A DNA stretch of 64,000 nt from Neckera pumila (taxonomy: Eukaryota > Streptophyta > Bryopsida > Hypnales > Neckeraceae): assembly GCA_963969595.1 (NCBI GenBank), contig OZ018412.1:12712501-12776500 (forward strand), written 5' to 3'. Below the pieces are notes generated by a model that saw nothing but the letters and a program-made list of their open reading frames with translations, was not told the DNA's origin and searched no databases. Shown one piece after another: positions 11,321 through 24,200 of the stretch. The translations under genes were made by a program, and so were the position numbers. Positions within the stretch are counted from its first letter, which is position 1. Every line of letters starts with the position of its first letter.

Positions 11321-14300
11321 TTACCTTGCTCCTACAGGTCCGGCAGGAGCTCCACTGGGGTTGTTCACTCTGTCGATTCCACTTCGGACGTTGTATTGTT
11401 CATGCACCCTCACTCGATTCTCTGCCCACCACTGCTCAGCCTCCCTTTCACTGAACCGTTTCCGACTGCAACGTCCACGCCAAGACAACCTTAGCAAGAG
11501 CACAATACTCTCCACGGACTAACCAAAGGCGTTTCGCCCAACATTAATCTGAAAAATCAAACTAACATGGCATACACTGGCAGAAGAATGGACTCGGAGC
11601 ATATCATAGCAAATAGCAGAAACCACACCTGAAACGAACACGCTTCAAATCTTTTCCACCTCCTGGAAGGGCAGTCAACGTGATGTACACGCCAGGCTCA
11701 TCTTGCTCTACCCACTCCGACTCCGGTTCTCTTCCGTTTTCGGTCGACAGCGAGGTAACCGATGTCCTAACCCCTTCCTCTGGTCGTTGTCCTGTATCGT
11801 ACCCATTCATCTCTCCTTCTCCCAGCCTCGTTGGCGGTCGCACCACCCTTCCCATCTCAGCCTCTGCACCCATGCCAGGACTGTCCGCTCCCTGTGACCC
11901 ACGTCCTGAGAGCAGATCTGAAGGACTCACAACTCCATTGCCCTCGCTGCCATGGTTATCCGCGCTTGGACTGAAGTGCTGAAAGTGCAACCCTGATCCT
12001 TCGCTGCCTCCATCAAGAGCCGAACTCCCCTGAGCTCCATTCGGAATGTCGAGACGAGAAAGAGACAAAGAAGCCGATCGCCCATGTTTGAACGCACCTT
12101 GAGGCATCCTCTCAGCCATCTCTTTCAGCTGCAAAGACCACGAAAACTACCATTCAGACGATATCATTCGAATAGGCACCGAAATTTCAGAGAATCAACA
12201 CATTCCACAAGATTGAACCAGGAAAAAGAAGAGAAACAGGACAGCACTAGAGCGCGTCTTAATCCCTATGTGGCCACTTCCATATCCACACAAATTTTGA
12301 AAGAAATCAACTCGGAATCTTCGAGGAAGAGAATAAACGCAGCAATAGAAACACCCTAAATCTTGGAACGATAGAAAATATGTTTTGGATGTTACTAAAA
12401 TCGAAACTAAGCTTCAAAAGCGCACTTCGTATATTAAGCTTGTGCACTTGGGAATTAGAAATTCAAGGCGTCACGGCACATTCAGCATTTTCACGCTATC
12501 ACTACTTTCAATCAATGAACAAGCACACAGGGCCCAAAAAATCGAGGAGTTCGGAATTGGGTTCGGACACAACATGACCTAGTGACGAGAAAAGATAGAA
12601 CGGGAGATAGAAGAAATGCAAGAATATCGATCTTTAAAAGGTTGAAACAGCCAACAGGATGCTCTCAAGCGACAGAATTCTCAGAAACTCGTGGGAATTT
12701 CAAACACTTCGTTCAGTCACAAAGGAACGACTGCAAACTCTATCAAGGAAGGTCACGAATGCACTGAGGATCCTAAATTCAGATGGGCGAGTGCAAAGGG
12801 TGGAGAGTGAGACTATGATACCGAGTCCGACGTCAAAGCCTCCACAGGCTCCTCAAGAAAATGGCCTAATTCCTCCATTGCTACAGTATGGACCCGCATC
12901 TGCTCCCCAAGGATTCAAAGCATCTATCATACAGGATTCTCCACCGAGGTATCAGCATAAAGCGTCCCAGCTTACAGCTGATTCCACAAGCAAGCAGAAC
13001 CCTCGTTAGAACAAAGAAGTATACCTGTGCAGTCAGTGACTTGATGACTTCCTTCGCAGCTCGACACTTCGCAGCCTCTTCCGTTGCCATCGCAATGGCA
13101 TTCTGGAGCTGCTGAGCAGAACGATGAACATCCTTCTCATGATTTTGGAGCTGCCTGGCTAAACTCTCCACCTATCAAATAGAGGCACAGTTAGCGCGGA
13201 AATACCGAACACTGAATTAAGCATTCCAGTCACCTTGGCAATCGCGGCACGAAACGTGCTAGACCATCATAAGGTCCTTATAATCCAGGATGTTACCTGC
13301 GACCTCAACTGCACGTTCTCGTCACTCAAATTGTCGTTCGTCTTCTTCAAGTCCTCCACCACGGTTCTCGGAACGACCAGACCCGTCCCCGTCGGAGTTG
13401 GTGTCGTCGATCTGGGCGGGCTCGAGCGCCGAGACAGAGGCGAAACAGCTCTCGAAACCGCTCGACCTGATGACACCGTGCTCGATAACACCACGGGCCC
13501 TTTCGAACTCGGTTGGAAAGGAGGCTTCGCGAAACCCGCGGGCACGCTCACGGAACCCCACGATGCCAGACCGCCAGACCCGTTGGGAGCCGGCGACACA
13601 CGACTGGTCGAACTGTCGGGCTTCTTGGTCCGCTTCCTCGCATCACCCGCCTTGCCGAACTCCAAAGTGATCGAGTTCGGAGGCTTCCCCGAGTTCGAGC
13701 CATGGGGTCTCGGCACCCTCAGCTCTCCTTTGCTGGAGCCGTCTTTCAGCTCCATCGACCGCCGGCGCGTCCCCAAGCCGCCCACGGACCCCCCTACTCC
13801 ATCGCTGCCCTTCCGAAGCTTGATGTAGCACGGGTCGCACACTCGGAATGGTTTCCCCGGATTCGGAGCCAGCGACGCTTTCAGAGCCTTCTTAGAACTG
13901 CACGCGTGACAGAACACCAGCCCGCAGTTGTAGCAGTTGTGCCGCTTCCGAGTGAACCCAAATGGCAGACGGCATCCCAAGCACGCATTCTGATCGGCGC
14001 CAGACAGCCATTTGTGCAGGCAGATCGCGGCAGTGAACGTCGAACCACACGCGATGCTCTTCACCTGCTTGTCCTTCAGCGCTTCGACCAACGTCGGCGT
14101 GCTCCTGTCCTCCAGATCCCCATGGCCCAGACGCCCGTTCGCGCCCCTTCCCCAAGTGTACACCTCCGACTTACGAGTCAGAACGGCCACGTGATGCGCT
14201 CCGCAGGAGATCTCCTCCACAAACGACTCCAAAAGCTTCCCCTCCACCAGTCCCGGCAGCTTCCCGTCCGCTTGGGGATCCCCCAATTGCCCGGACGTCG

Positions 14301-17262
14301 AACCACCCATCGTGAAGACCTGCCCCGACGTCGTCAACGCCACCGTCAGACTGTTGCCGCAGGCCACCTGCCGGAAATTGTGGTCCACCAGCGCGGCCAC
14401 GCAAGTCGGCACCAGCCGCTGCTCCTTGTCCCCGTGGCCCAGTCGACCCTTGTCGCCGTCGCCCCATGTGAACAGCTTCCCGGACGAGATGCTGGTGGCC
14501 GTGGAATTCCCCACCATCACCTCCACCACGGCCGAGGTGTGCCACACCCCACACGCTGCCCTCACCGTCTTCAAGCCCTTCAGAGACTCCACCTCCCGCG
14601 GAGAGTACGCGCGCCTCGTGTCGTTGTGACCCAGCACTCCGAACGTGCCGTCCCCGAACGTGAACAGCTGCCCGGACGAGGTCACGAATGCAGTGTGCCA
14701 AGGACCGCACGCCACCGAGGCCACTCGGATCCCCTCCAGGTTCACCCGCTTCGGAATCCAGTGGCTGATGTCGTTGCCGTGGCCCAGCAGGCCCAGGCTG
14801 TGAGTGCCGTCGCCCCAGCTGTACAAATCCCCGGACAGCGTCACCGCACAAGCGTGGTACTCCCCGCACGCCACCACCTCCGTCGTCGAAGACGCCAACG
14901 CGTCCACCAGCTGAGGATGCGACACATCGCAATCCACACCGTGGCCCAGACGCCCTCCGGACTCCTCCCCCCAACTGAACACCTCTCCCTGACGCGTCAC
15001 CACCGCGGCATGCCGGCCCCCGCAAGCGATGTACTGCGCATCCAGAACCATGGCAGACTCCAGAGCTTTCGGGAGAAGTGCGTCCAGTTTCAGGCCTCCA
15101 CCGCTGCCGATTCGGTGCACGCCACCACCCAAAATGCCGTCGCCTGCACCCTCTCCCCACAGATACACGTCGCCCAACGCCTCACCATGAAGGGAGCTGT
15201 CCTCGCCGTGCAGTGAACTGTGGCTCGACGAGCTCACAGCACTAGACATGCTGATCCTGTAATTGTCAGACTGGCCGGCACCAGACAGCCTCAGATGCGC
15301 ACTCACGCTGTCCGACCCCAGCGATGAACTGCCGGAATGCATCGAGCCTCCAACTGAACCCGCATCAAAAGGATTTTTGGCTTCGACTTTAGGAACGGAT
15401 CCTGTCAGATAACCCTTATCTGATCGCAGGGGACTGCCTAAAAAACTCGAGGCCTTGAAAACATCCCCGCTCTCCTGCCAGACCAGAACGGTGCGATCAT
15501 CAGGTATGGAAACCAAGTCATCATTTTCACTCGACACTATCAACATCATATACCACACTGGCCCAGTCATGAGAGCACAGTACTGGAACTTCGAACCTTC
15601 AGTACAGCAGGTGGTTTCTTTTTACGTATACTCGCCTCAGAGTAAGACAGGCATAGTCCAAACGGCATCTTCCTTTAAACAAACAGCTGAAATGGCTATC
15701 AATCATTGTTAGTGCGGCTTGCTAACACTCCAAGGTAACTTCGGATCTGATGCTTACAACAGAAGGCTCGTTACAATTCTTTGGTGACAACCACAAATAC
15801 ATACCTGGTGCAGATTGTCAGTGCTTCCGAACGGGGACGTAAGAGGTGAACTACTCCTAGTCAGTGCAGGACTGATGGCATCCGCGGATCCTTCATGCTT
15901 GAGGTTGAACTTCGATTTCCGCAACTGAGCGCCAGCAACAGAAGCCTTCAGGCCCACGAACCAGACTTCAGCCTCATCCTTATCCTTACATATCTGCAAA
16001 CACATCGCAATTACGCATCAGTATTTCGTATCCAATAATTCAAAATACATGCACACTCATCCAAAGATCCTCCTGCTCACCACCTGCACTAACCACACCC
16101 AGTCAACCATACATCCACACACTTTCCTTCGACACTCACCAGATCCAGTGACCGTTCCTCATTGGAGTGAATCAGTGAAAAAGACTGGTACTCCTTCTCG
16201 GGCCTCGGGTAACGTAAAAAAACGGGCTGTCGGGGCAGACAAACGAGTTTGTTAGTTTCTCGATACTGGACGGTGATAGGATCTCCAAAATAAACTCACA
16301 CTATTTGTACAAAAATTCTCGAGGTCAATCTCCACATCCAAGTCCAGATCTTCCAGTATCGAGACGGAACAACAGTGATGGAGAAGAAGAGCATGAGCTT
16401 GAGATCCTAATCCTATGTTGGTGCAGGAGGGGCAGGATGTCTCAAGGAAATTCTAAATGTGCCGTGATGTCTCAGCACAGCGATCACAAACAGCACTAAA
16501 GAGGGATAATAAACATATTTCTTCAAATATAGATACAATATCTTGTTTCTTTAGGAATTTTCATAGATAATATATCTTGTTTCTTCTGTGGTTTGATTAA
16601 CCGCGATCTTTTAACCTTTAACAAATAGTGTGATTGACTATTTGAAATTAAAAGAACATTCTACGGATCATAGAACTCATAACGACGCCCAGCACTGGAA
16701 CACAGTCATTCCACAGAGCAGCGAAACAGACAATCAGGAACTTACAGTACGCTGGCCAGGTATTATTCTAGTCACAGTACTCAACCAGAGTCTCTTCTCC
16801 TCTCCCCCGGAGTACCATACCAATGCATTCTCATCCTGCACACAGCTGTTCAAAGTCAGGATCTCAAACACCCAAGATCATCATTCATATGGTGTACTAG
16901 GTGAAGCTAAGCTTCGCATCAAAAGGTTCTCGTGACAGATAAAGCTGGGCAAAGAATACGGCAGCGATCGACAGCAACGCCAACTTGTTCCGAACTGTAA
17001 GAAAGGTTCTTCGTTTAGATCCGATGCTGGGACAAGCGATCATGATATCAAGCGACCCCGCTGATTTTGAAGTAAAAAGAGAATGACACGCTCAAAGTTT
17101 ACTGTATATCAGGAACAGTGATCAGGGACGCAAGAAGAACAATGTCAGAAGAAGGCACATCGTAAAATGACGTACATTGGAGAGTTTGAAAGGACAAAAC
17201 TTGGGTTTCCCACGCCGACCGTACTTCAAAAGCTGCGCACCTTTCTTCAGTGCAGTTATAGC
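11321..17262 (-). CDS. PRAF protein gene, left copy, missing exon 1 at the assembly gap
   Basis: Same gene as at 21211-28280. Exons read leftward: 17262-17176, 16835-16746, 16226-16140, 15993-15805, 15474-13297, 13171-13025, 12128-11629 and 11465-11321. They encode residues 17-1156 of the PH-RCC1-FYVE-BRX protein. Exon 1 (16 codons including the start) is absent because the sequence stops at 18325, inside intron 1, and runs into Ns. A gene caller would report a 5'-truncated paralogue here. The truncation comes from the gap and is not a mutation. All eight exons keep their frame and splice sites, identical to the right-hand copy. Confidence 0.9.
13297..15474 (-). CDS. PRAF exon 6 (RCC1 propeller and FYVE), left copy
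   Basis: A single 2,178-bp exon (726 codons) carrying the seven RCC1 repeats and the FYVE finger; see the right-hand copy for residues. It begins after the acceptor GTCTGGCAG and ends at donor GTAACA. It is GC-rich at third codon positions, which is why long spurious frames appear on the opposite strand. Confidence 0.92.
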
Positions 17263-18325
17263 CTTCAACCAATGAAAGAAATAGATCAGATAGGGAATCA
17301 AACATGTTCTACATGGAGGAGAGAGCTGTTGCTAAAGCATGATCGAGCACGAGAAAGAATACCAATAAGGAGGCACATCATCCATGTTCTGTATTGGATT
17401 CATACAATAAAATTCTCGATGACCTCTGGAGAGTTTAGTGATTAATCCATGCACCACAACTTCGTCCTTCACAGTGGTCACTCTTTCAGCATTCCTCGTC
17501 TCGATTTCATTAGGAAACCCAGTTCCTGAAAGCCAGAAAATCTTCGACAAATAGAGTTCACACATTCGTCGAATCTACAGAGAACGTAATAACACACTAA
17601 ACTTACTCACCAACACGATGCATCAATCTTAATCACTAGCACTCTAGAACCTCAAAACTAACCTTCTGTAAAACTAGAAGAACAGACTCTGCTAAAGTCA
17701 TACGAATCTGGGTAGGGTCGCCTAATCGTAAGGAAACATGCAAACCGATAAACATGGAGGATACTAAAACAGTTCGGGACCTGATCTCGAAAGTTTTTAC
17801 ACTTGGTTGGTCTTCAACTAGCAAGTTGGGTAAAAACATGACTTGGCAAAATCAGATCAGTGACAAAAATGAGCTTGCAATGGAAATAGAACTGTCTGCT
17901 GTAATTCATAGTGCTGACCAACCTCCCACGCCGAATTTGGATAAGAAGTTCACACAAAGTGAAAAAAAAATTATCTCAACAGATTTAGTCTTGCTCCTAA
18001 TGTGACCTCAACACAGCTCTACACTCCTCTCCCAATGATCAATCCTACACATGCTCAAATGCTTCAAGCGACACGAATAGTATACTCTGCCTTGCATGTC
18101 CTCACACTTTGTTTATTTCATGGCGCTTCTAAGCGATGATACTACCTTCCATATTGGTCACGAGGCTAATTCCGTAGAACTGATGCTCCCTGGCCAGGTA
18201 ACGCAAGAGGAAGCCCTCACCATACGGATAGAAATCAAGCGAGGGAATTCTTTAAAACCCTAAAAATCAATCCATTTTCTAATCCGCAAGCAAAAGGAAG
18301 GGTATCGCTCAACTAAAGACCAACG

Positions 18326-18525
18326 NNNNNNNNNNNNNNNNNNNNNNNNNNNNNNNNNNNNNNNNNNNNNNNNNNNNNNNNNNNNNNNNNNNNNNNNNNN
18401 NNNNNNNNNNNNNNNNNNNNNNNNNNNNNNNNNNNNNNNNNNNNNNNNNNNNNNNNNNNNNNNNNNNNNNNNNNNNNNNNNNNNNNNNNNNNNNNNNNNN
18501 NNNNNNNNNNNNNNNNNNNNNNNNN
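18326..18525. other. 200-bp N gap
   Basis: Exactly 200 unknown bases, a typical scaffolding spacer of arbitrary size and not a measured gap. Both flanks carry the two ends of the same 9,690-bp block. Confidence 0.99.
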
Positions 18526-18605
18526 GCCATGAAATCAATTGATCAATTACAAAAACTTTGATTACAAAACTAAGTTGTAAAGCATGAAGCTACAAACAAC
18601 ATCGA

Positions 18606-19530
18606 CAAAGAAAAATATTGGAAATCTTGTTACCACACGGTTTTGAAGATTCTTCAAAGTAGTAGAACAAGCATTCAATGGCCATTTGAAGATAGCCCAC
18701 ACATATTCAATGAGATTGAGGCCCGATGATTGAGGAAGACATTCTACAATGGAATATGGCTACTCTTGAAACCATTCCTAAATAATTTTTGCTTTGTGTG
18801 AAGTCACATTGTCTTCCTTAAAAATAACTTCATCCAGATCAAAGTTGCAATTTATCAAAGTGCTAAGCAATTCTCCTTGCAACAACTCAAGATAGCCTAC
18901 GACATTCAATGAGTGTCTTTTCATTCTTGCACATCTATTTATATACAACTCTTACTATCACACAACTTGAAAACATCATTGAACCTTACAAGCGCAACAT
19001 TTCACTGTTTGTTTAACTTGGCAGATTAGAAGGATTTTATGATTAAGCAAACAACAACTCAAGCCATTAAATTAGAGTTGAAATGATTGTAACTAAAAAT
19101 AGCCCTTTTCCAATAACTCATTGTTCTATCTTTATACAATTAAAAAAGTTCTAACCTTGCTTTCACATTTTGGGTAGATTAAGCCGGCTTTGACGCTTTA
19201 GTAAAATAATGACCCTAAACTTCCTATTTTCTAAACATTCCTCATTGTTTCAATGAAGAATATACTCTCTTATTGTCTCCACTGCACTATCACTCCCGCT
19301 TGAAAGGACCAAACGCTTTGCATACTGCTTCTCCCAACATATCAAAGCCTATGGACATTGTGCTTTTGGCATGACAATGTTAATTCTCACCGTATTTCTT
19401 CCTAATCCTATTCACAAAGGATTGTGACAAACCAACAACTTGTACCACTTTTCAACTACTCATATGCTTTTTCAACTAAGAAATCATGTTGAACTCTCTC
19501 GCAAACAAAATCATCCTCATAATGTCTAAC
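18606..19530 (-). pseudogene. Tc1/IS630-like transposase relic, right copy
   Basis: Same sequence as the relic at 8716-9640 because it lies in the duplicated block. It carries the same HTH-like and DDE-like remnants with the same stops, and is not an independent insertion. Confidence 0.8.
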
Positions 19531-21210
19531 AACCTCTCCACATACTAGGCAGTCTCTGTCCAGTCAATTGAAGACAATTGACAATTAGTTTGGCTCAAAT
19601 ATGATCACTTAAGAGGTTGAATATCTCTCCCATAGTACACAAACAACTGCGTCAATGAAGGTAGCCACACTAAAGTAGAGATACCTATAATGGATTGGAT
19701 AACTTAAACATTTCAACCTGTAAGACATGGGAATTTGTTCAAAAATTGAGCTCCATATGTGCAAAAAATAAGGATGAGGAAGAATGCAAAAAGCATTTTT
19801 TTTCATCAAGAATGAATGTTTCATTCAATATAATGTAGATTTTTCATTTGAACCCATCCTTGTCTCATAGATTCACCCAAAATGGCTAGCTTCGGAACAT
19901 GTTTCTAATCAAGTATGAACCAATGTATCATTACAGGGGCTATCCATTATAGGTATGTATACCTTCTACTTCCTCTCCTGCCCTGCAGAGTGAGCATAAA
20001 TGCTTGAAATAAGGACACACTTCCTCCCCACAGTTCACAAACTTGAACATAAACTCAATAAGTTTAGTATGAGTTAGGGTATATAATCACTTCAATGCTT
20101 CCATAGAAAGCAGTATGTTGTGAACACGTACTGAAAATTGTCTGGGATATAGAGGGTTAAAACGAAAAATAAACATTCATACTTTCATTATACTATGTAG
20201 CATTGTTGATTGGCACAAGTCGCCACCGACCGACGATACTGAAAGAAAACACTGAACCATCTTTTTCATAATCAGCGCTCTCATGGGCAGAGAAAAAAAA
20301 TTGAACCCTCCTGACCATATATTTTCCAGTCCAAGATTTCCGCTGCGGGGTCTGTACTTTGTACTCCTTGCTGACCGACACAAGCAAACCCGAATGTTCC
20401 AAATCACAAAACACATACTGCAAACTCCACTGAACCAGGTGGAAGAACACGAACTCCGACGGATGCCATGGAAGAAAAATCAATTGTATATTACAAGCTA
20501 TTCAGACAAATTGCTCTCACCTTATGCCTTCCAATACAGTCCACACGAAAAAAGGAATACCCTTCGAGCATTCCAGCGTGGAAGCATAGGTGGAGCACCC
20601 TAATGGCAGTGGAAGCACGTTCTACTGCAACCTACAACCTACCAGGAAAAAATAGCACATGGACTATTTCTAGAACGCAGAATGTACTTCCTCTACAAGG
20701 ATTTGCTATCGTCCAAGCCTTGCTGGACCATAATCAGAGAAGCTAATTTCAGTTGCGGAACAAAGACTAAATCCACTCCAATATTATTCCCAAAACCTAC
20801 TCCTACAGGTTCTAAAAACGTGTCCACGCCGCAAGTAGCGAGATGCAGGGATCCCAATCCAACCAACAGAGCAATCCTCTCAAAGTAGAGCCGAAAGTAG
20901 AGCTGATGTCAAAAATCAGAAGCGCAAAGCCGCGACCTTATAAAAACACATCACAAGCCAAAGGGAGGAATGACGCCGCACTCTATCAGGAGATCTAGCA
21001 TGAGTAACCTAACAAGAGGGCAACAATGTGTTACGAGTTCTCCAATGTTACAAATATTCTCTTGTAGCTATCATGAAAGCCTCCAACAGGACTCCTCTCC
21101 ACACTTCTTCATCACCCTGGGAACCCGTCTCCAGGACGGAGCTCAACGACACTCGTCCGGGTGGTGTGAAAGCGGCCGTAATCCATCGAAAATTGCATCC
21201 CATCCATTCC

Positions 21211-24200
21211 TTACCTTGCTCCTACAGGTCCGGCAGGAGCTCCACTGGGGTTGTTCACTCTGTCGATTCCACTTCGGACGTTGTATTGTTCATGCACCCT
21301 CACTCGATTCTCTGCCCACCACTGCTCAGCCTCCCTTTCACTGAACCGTTTCCGACTGCAACGTCCACGCCAAGACAACCTTAGCAAGAGCACAATACTC
21401 TCCACGGACTAACCAAAGGCGTTTCGCCCAACATTAATCTGAAAAATCAAACTAACATGGCATACACTGGCAGAAGAATGGACTCGGAGCATATCATAGC
21501 AAATAGCAGAAACCACACCTGAAACGAACACGCTTCAAATCTTTTCCACCTCCTGGAAGGGCAGTCAACGTGATGTACACGCCAGGCTCATCTTGCTCTA
21601 CCCACTCCGACTCCGGTTCTCTTCCGTTTTCGGTCGACAGCGAGGTAACCGATGTCCTAACCCCTTCCTCTGGTCGTTGTCCTGTATCGTACCCATTCAT
21701 CTCTCCTTCTCCCAGCCTCGTTGGCGGTCGCACCACCCTTCCCATCTCAGCCTCTGCACCCATGCCAGGACTGTCCGCTCCCTGTGACCCACGTCCTGAG
21801 AGCAGATCTGAAGGACTCACAACTCCATTGCCCTCGCTGCCATGGTTATCCGCGCTTGGACTGAAGTGCTGAAAGTGCAACCCTGATCCTTCGCTGCCTC
21901 CATCAAGAGCCGAACTCCCCTGAGCTCCATTCGGAATGTCGAGACGAGAAAGAGACAAAGAAGCCGATCGCCCATGTTTGAACGCACCTTGAGGCATCCT
22001 CTCAGCCATCTCTTTCAGCTGCAAAGACCACGAAAACTACCATTCAGACGATATCATTCGAATAGGCACCGAAATTTCAGAGAATCAACACATTCCACAA
22101 GATTGAACCAGGAAAAAGAAGAGAAACAGGACAGCACTAGAGCGCGTCTTAATCCCTATGTGGCCACTTCCATATCCACACAAATTTTGAAAGAAATCAA
22201 CTCGGAATCTTCGAGGAAGAGAATAAACGCAGCAATAGAAACACCCTAAATCTTGGAACGATAGAAAATATGTTTTGGATGTTACTAAAATCGAAACTAA
22301 GCTTCAAAAGCGCACTTCGTATATTAAGCTTGTGCACTTGGGAATTAGAAATTCAAGGCGTCACGGCACATTCAGCATTTTCACGCTATCACTACTTTCA
22401 ATCAATGAACAAGCACACAGGGCCCAAAAAATCGAGGAGTTCGGAATTGGGTTCGGACACAACATGACCTAGTGACGAGAAAAGATAGAACGGGAGATAG
22501 AAGAAATGCAAGAATATCGATCTTTAAAAGGTTGAAACAGCCAACAGGATGCTCTCAAGCGACAGAATTCTCAGAAACTCGTGGGAATTTCAAACACTTC
22601 GTTCAGTCACAAAGGAACGACTGCAAACTCTATCAAGGAAGGTCACGAATGCACTGAGGATCCTAAATTCAGATGGGCGAGTGCAAAGGGTGGAGAGTGA
22701 GACTATGATACCGAGTCCGACGTCAAAGCCTCCACAGGCTCCTCAAGAAAATGGCCTAATTCCTCCATTGCTACAGTATGGACCCGCATCTGCTCCCCAA
22801 GGATTCAAAGCATCTATCATACAGGATTCTCCACCGAGGTATCAGCATAAAGCGTCCCAGCTTACAGCTGATTCCACAAGCAAGCAGAACCCTCGTTAGA
22901 ACAAAGAAGTATACCTGTGCAGTCAGTGACTTGATGACTTCCTTCGCAGCTCGACACTTCGCAGCCTCTTCCGTTGCCATCGCAATGGCATTCTGGAGCT
23001 GCTGAGCAGAACGATGAACATCCTTCTCATGATTTTGGAGCTGCCTGGCTAAACTCTCCACCTATCAAATAGAGGCACAGTTAGCGCGGAAATACCGAAC
23101 ACTGAATTAAGCATTCCAGTCACCTTGGCAATCGCGGCACGAAACGTGCTAGACCATCATAAGGTCCTTATAATCCAGGATGTTACCTGCGACCTCAACT
23201 GCACGTTCTCGTCACTCAAATTGTCGTTCGTCTTCTTCAAGTCCTCCACCACGGTTCTCGGAACGACCAGACCCGTCCCCGTCGGAGTTGGTGTCGTCGA
23301 TCTGGGCGGGCTCGAGCGCCGAGACAGAGGCGAAACAGCTCTCGAAACCGCTCGACCTGATGACACCGTGCTCGATAACACCACGGGCCCTTTCGAACTC
23401 GGTTGGAAAGGAGGCTTCGCGAAACCCGCGGGCACGCTCACGGAACCCCACGATGCCAGACCGCCAGACCCGTTGGGAGCCGGCGACACACGACTGGTCG
23501 AACTGTCGGGCTTCTTGGTCCGCTTCCTCGCATCACCCGCCTTGCCGAACTCCAAAGTGATCGAGTTCGGAGGCTTCCCCGAGTTCGAGCCATGGGGTCT
23601 CGGCACCCTCAGCTCTCCTTTGCTGGAGCCGTCTTTCAGCTCCATCGACCGCCGGCGCGTCCCCAAGCCGCCCACGGACCCCCCTACTCCATCGCTGCCC
23701 TTCCGAAGCTTGATGTAGCACGGGTCGCACACTCGGAATGGTTTCCCCGGATTCGGAGCCAGCGACGCTTTCAGAGCCTTCTTAGAACTGCACGCGTGAC
23801 AGAACACCAGCCCGCAGTTGTAGCAGTTGTGCCGCTTCCGAGTGAACCCAAATGGCAGACGGCATCCCAAGCACGCATTCTGATCGGCGCCAGACAGCCA
23901 TTTGTGCAGGCAGATCGCGGCAGTGAACGTCGAACCACACGCGATGCTCTTCACCTGCTTGTCCTTCAGCGCTTCGACCAACGTCGGCGTGCTCCTGTCC
24001 TCCAGATCCCCATGGCCCAGACGCCCGTTCGCGCCCCTTCCCCAAGTGTACACCTCCGACTTACGAGTCAGAACGGCCACGTGATGCGCTCCGCAGGAGA
24101 TCTCCTCCACAAACGACTCCAAAAGCTTCCCCTCCACCAGTCCCGGCAGCTTCCCGTCCGCTTGGGGATCCCCCAATTGCCCGGACGTCGAACCACCCAT

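Larger units (their letters stand above)
8636..18325. repeat. Left copy of an identical 9,690-bp duplicated block (probable assembly overlap)
   Basis: This block recurs at 18526-28215 with a constant offset of 9,890 bp. Every open frame in it recurs with identical protein sequence, and the stretches compared by eye are identical. It ends exactly at the last base before the 200-N run, and its partner begins exactly at the first base after it. That geometry is expected when two overlapping contigs are scaffolded without merging. The block holds a Tc1-like relic and all but the first coding exon of the PRAF gene. Confidence 0.93.

Noticed and set aside
13236..13260. A possible extra 25-bp PRAF exon between exons 6 and 7
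   Set aside because: AG and GT sites flank it, but 25 bp breaks the frame. Direct joining of exons 6 and 7 gives [12 protein letters not shown], the expected family coiled-coil sequence.
13513..15216. 567-aa plus-strand frame (and its copy at 23403-25106)
   Set aside because: It lies antisense to the RCC1-FYVE exon, whose GC-rich third positions suppress stops on the other strand. The product is rich in R, P and H without any domain.
11321..17262. Left PRAF copy as a real 5'-truncated paralogue
   Set aside because: It is truncated exactly at an N gap and is identical to the complete copy; contig overlap explains it better.
18260..18538. Frames consisting of X
   Set aside because: They run through the N gap.
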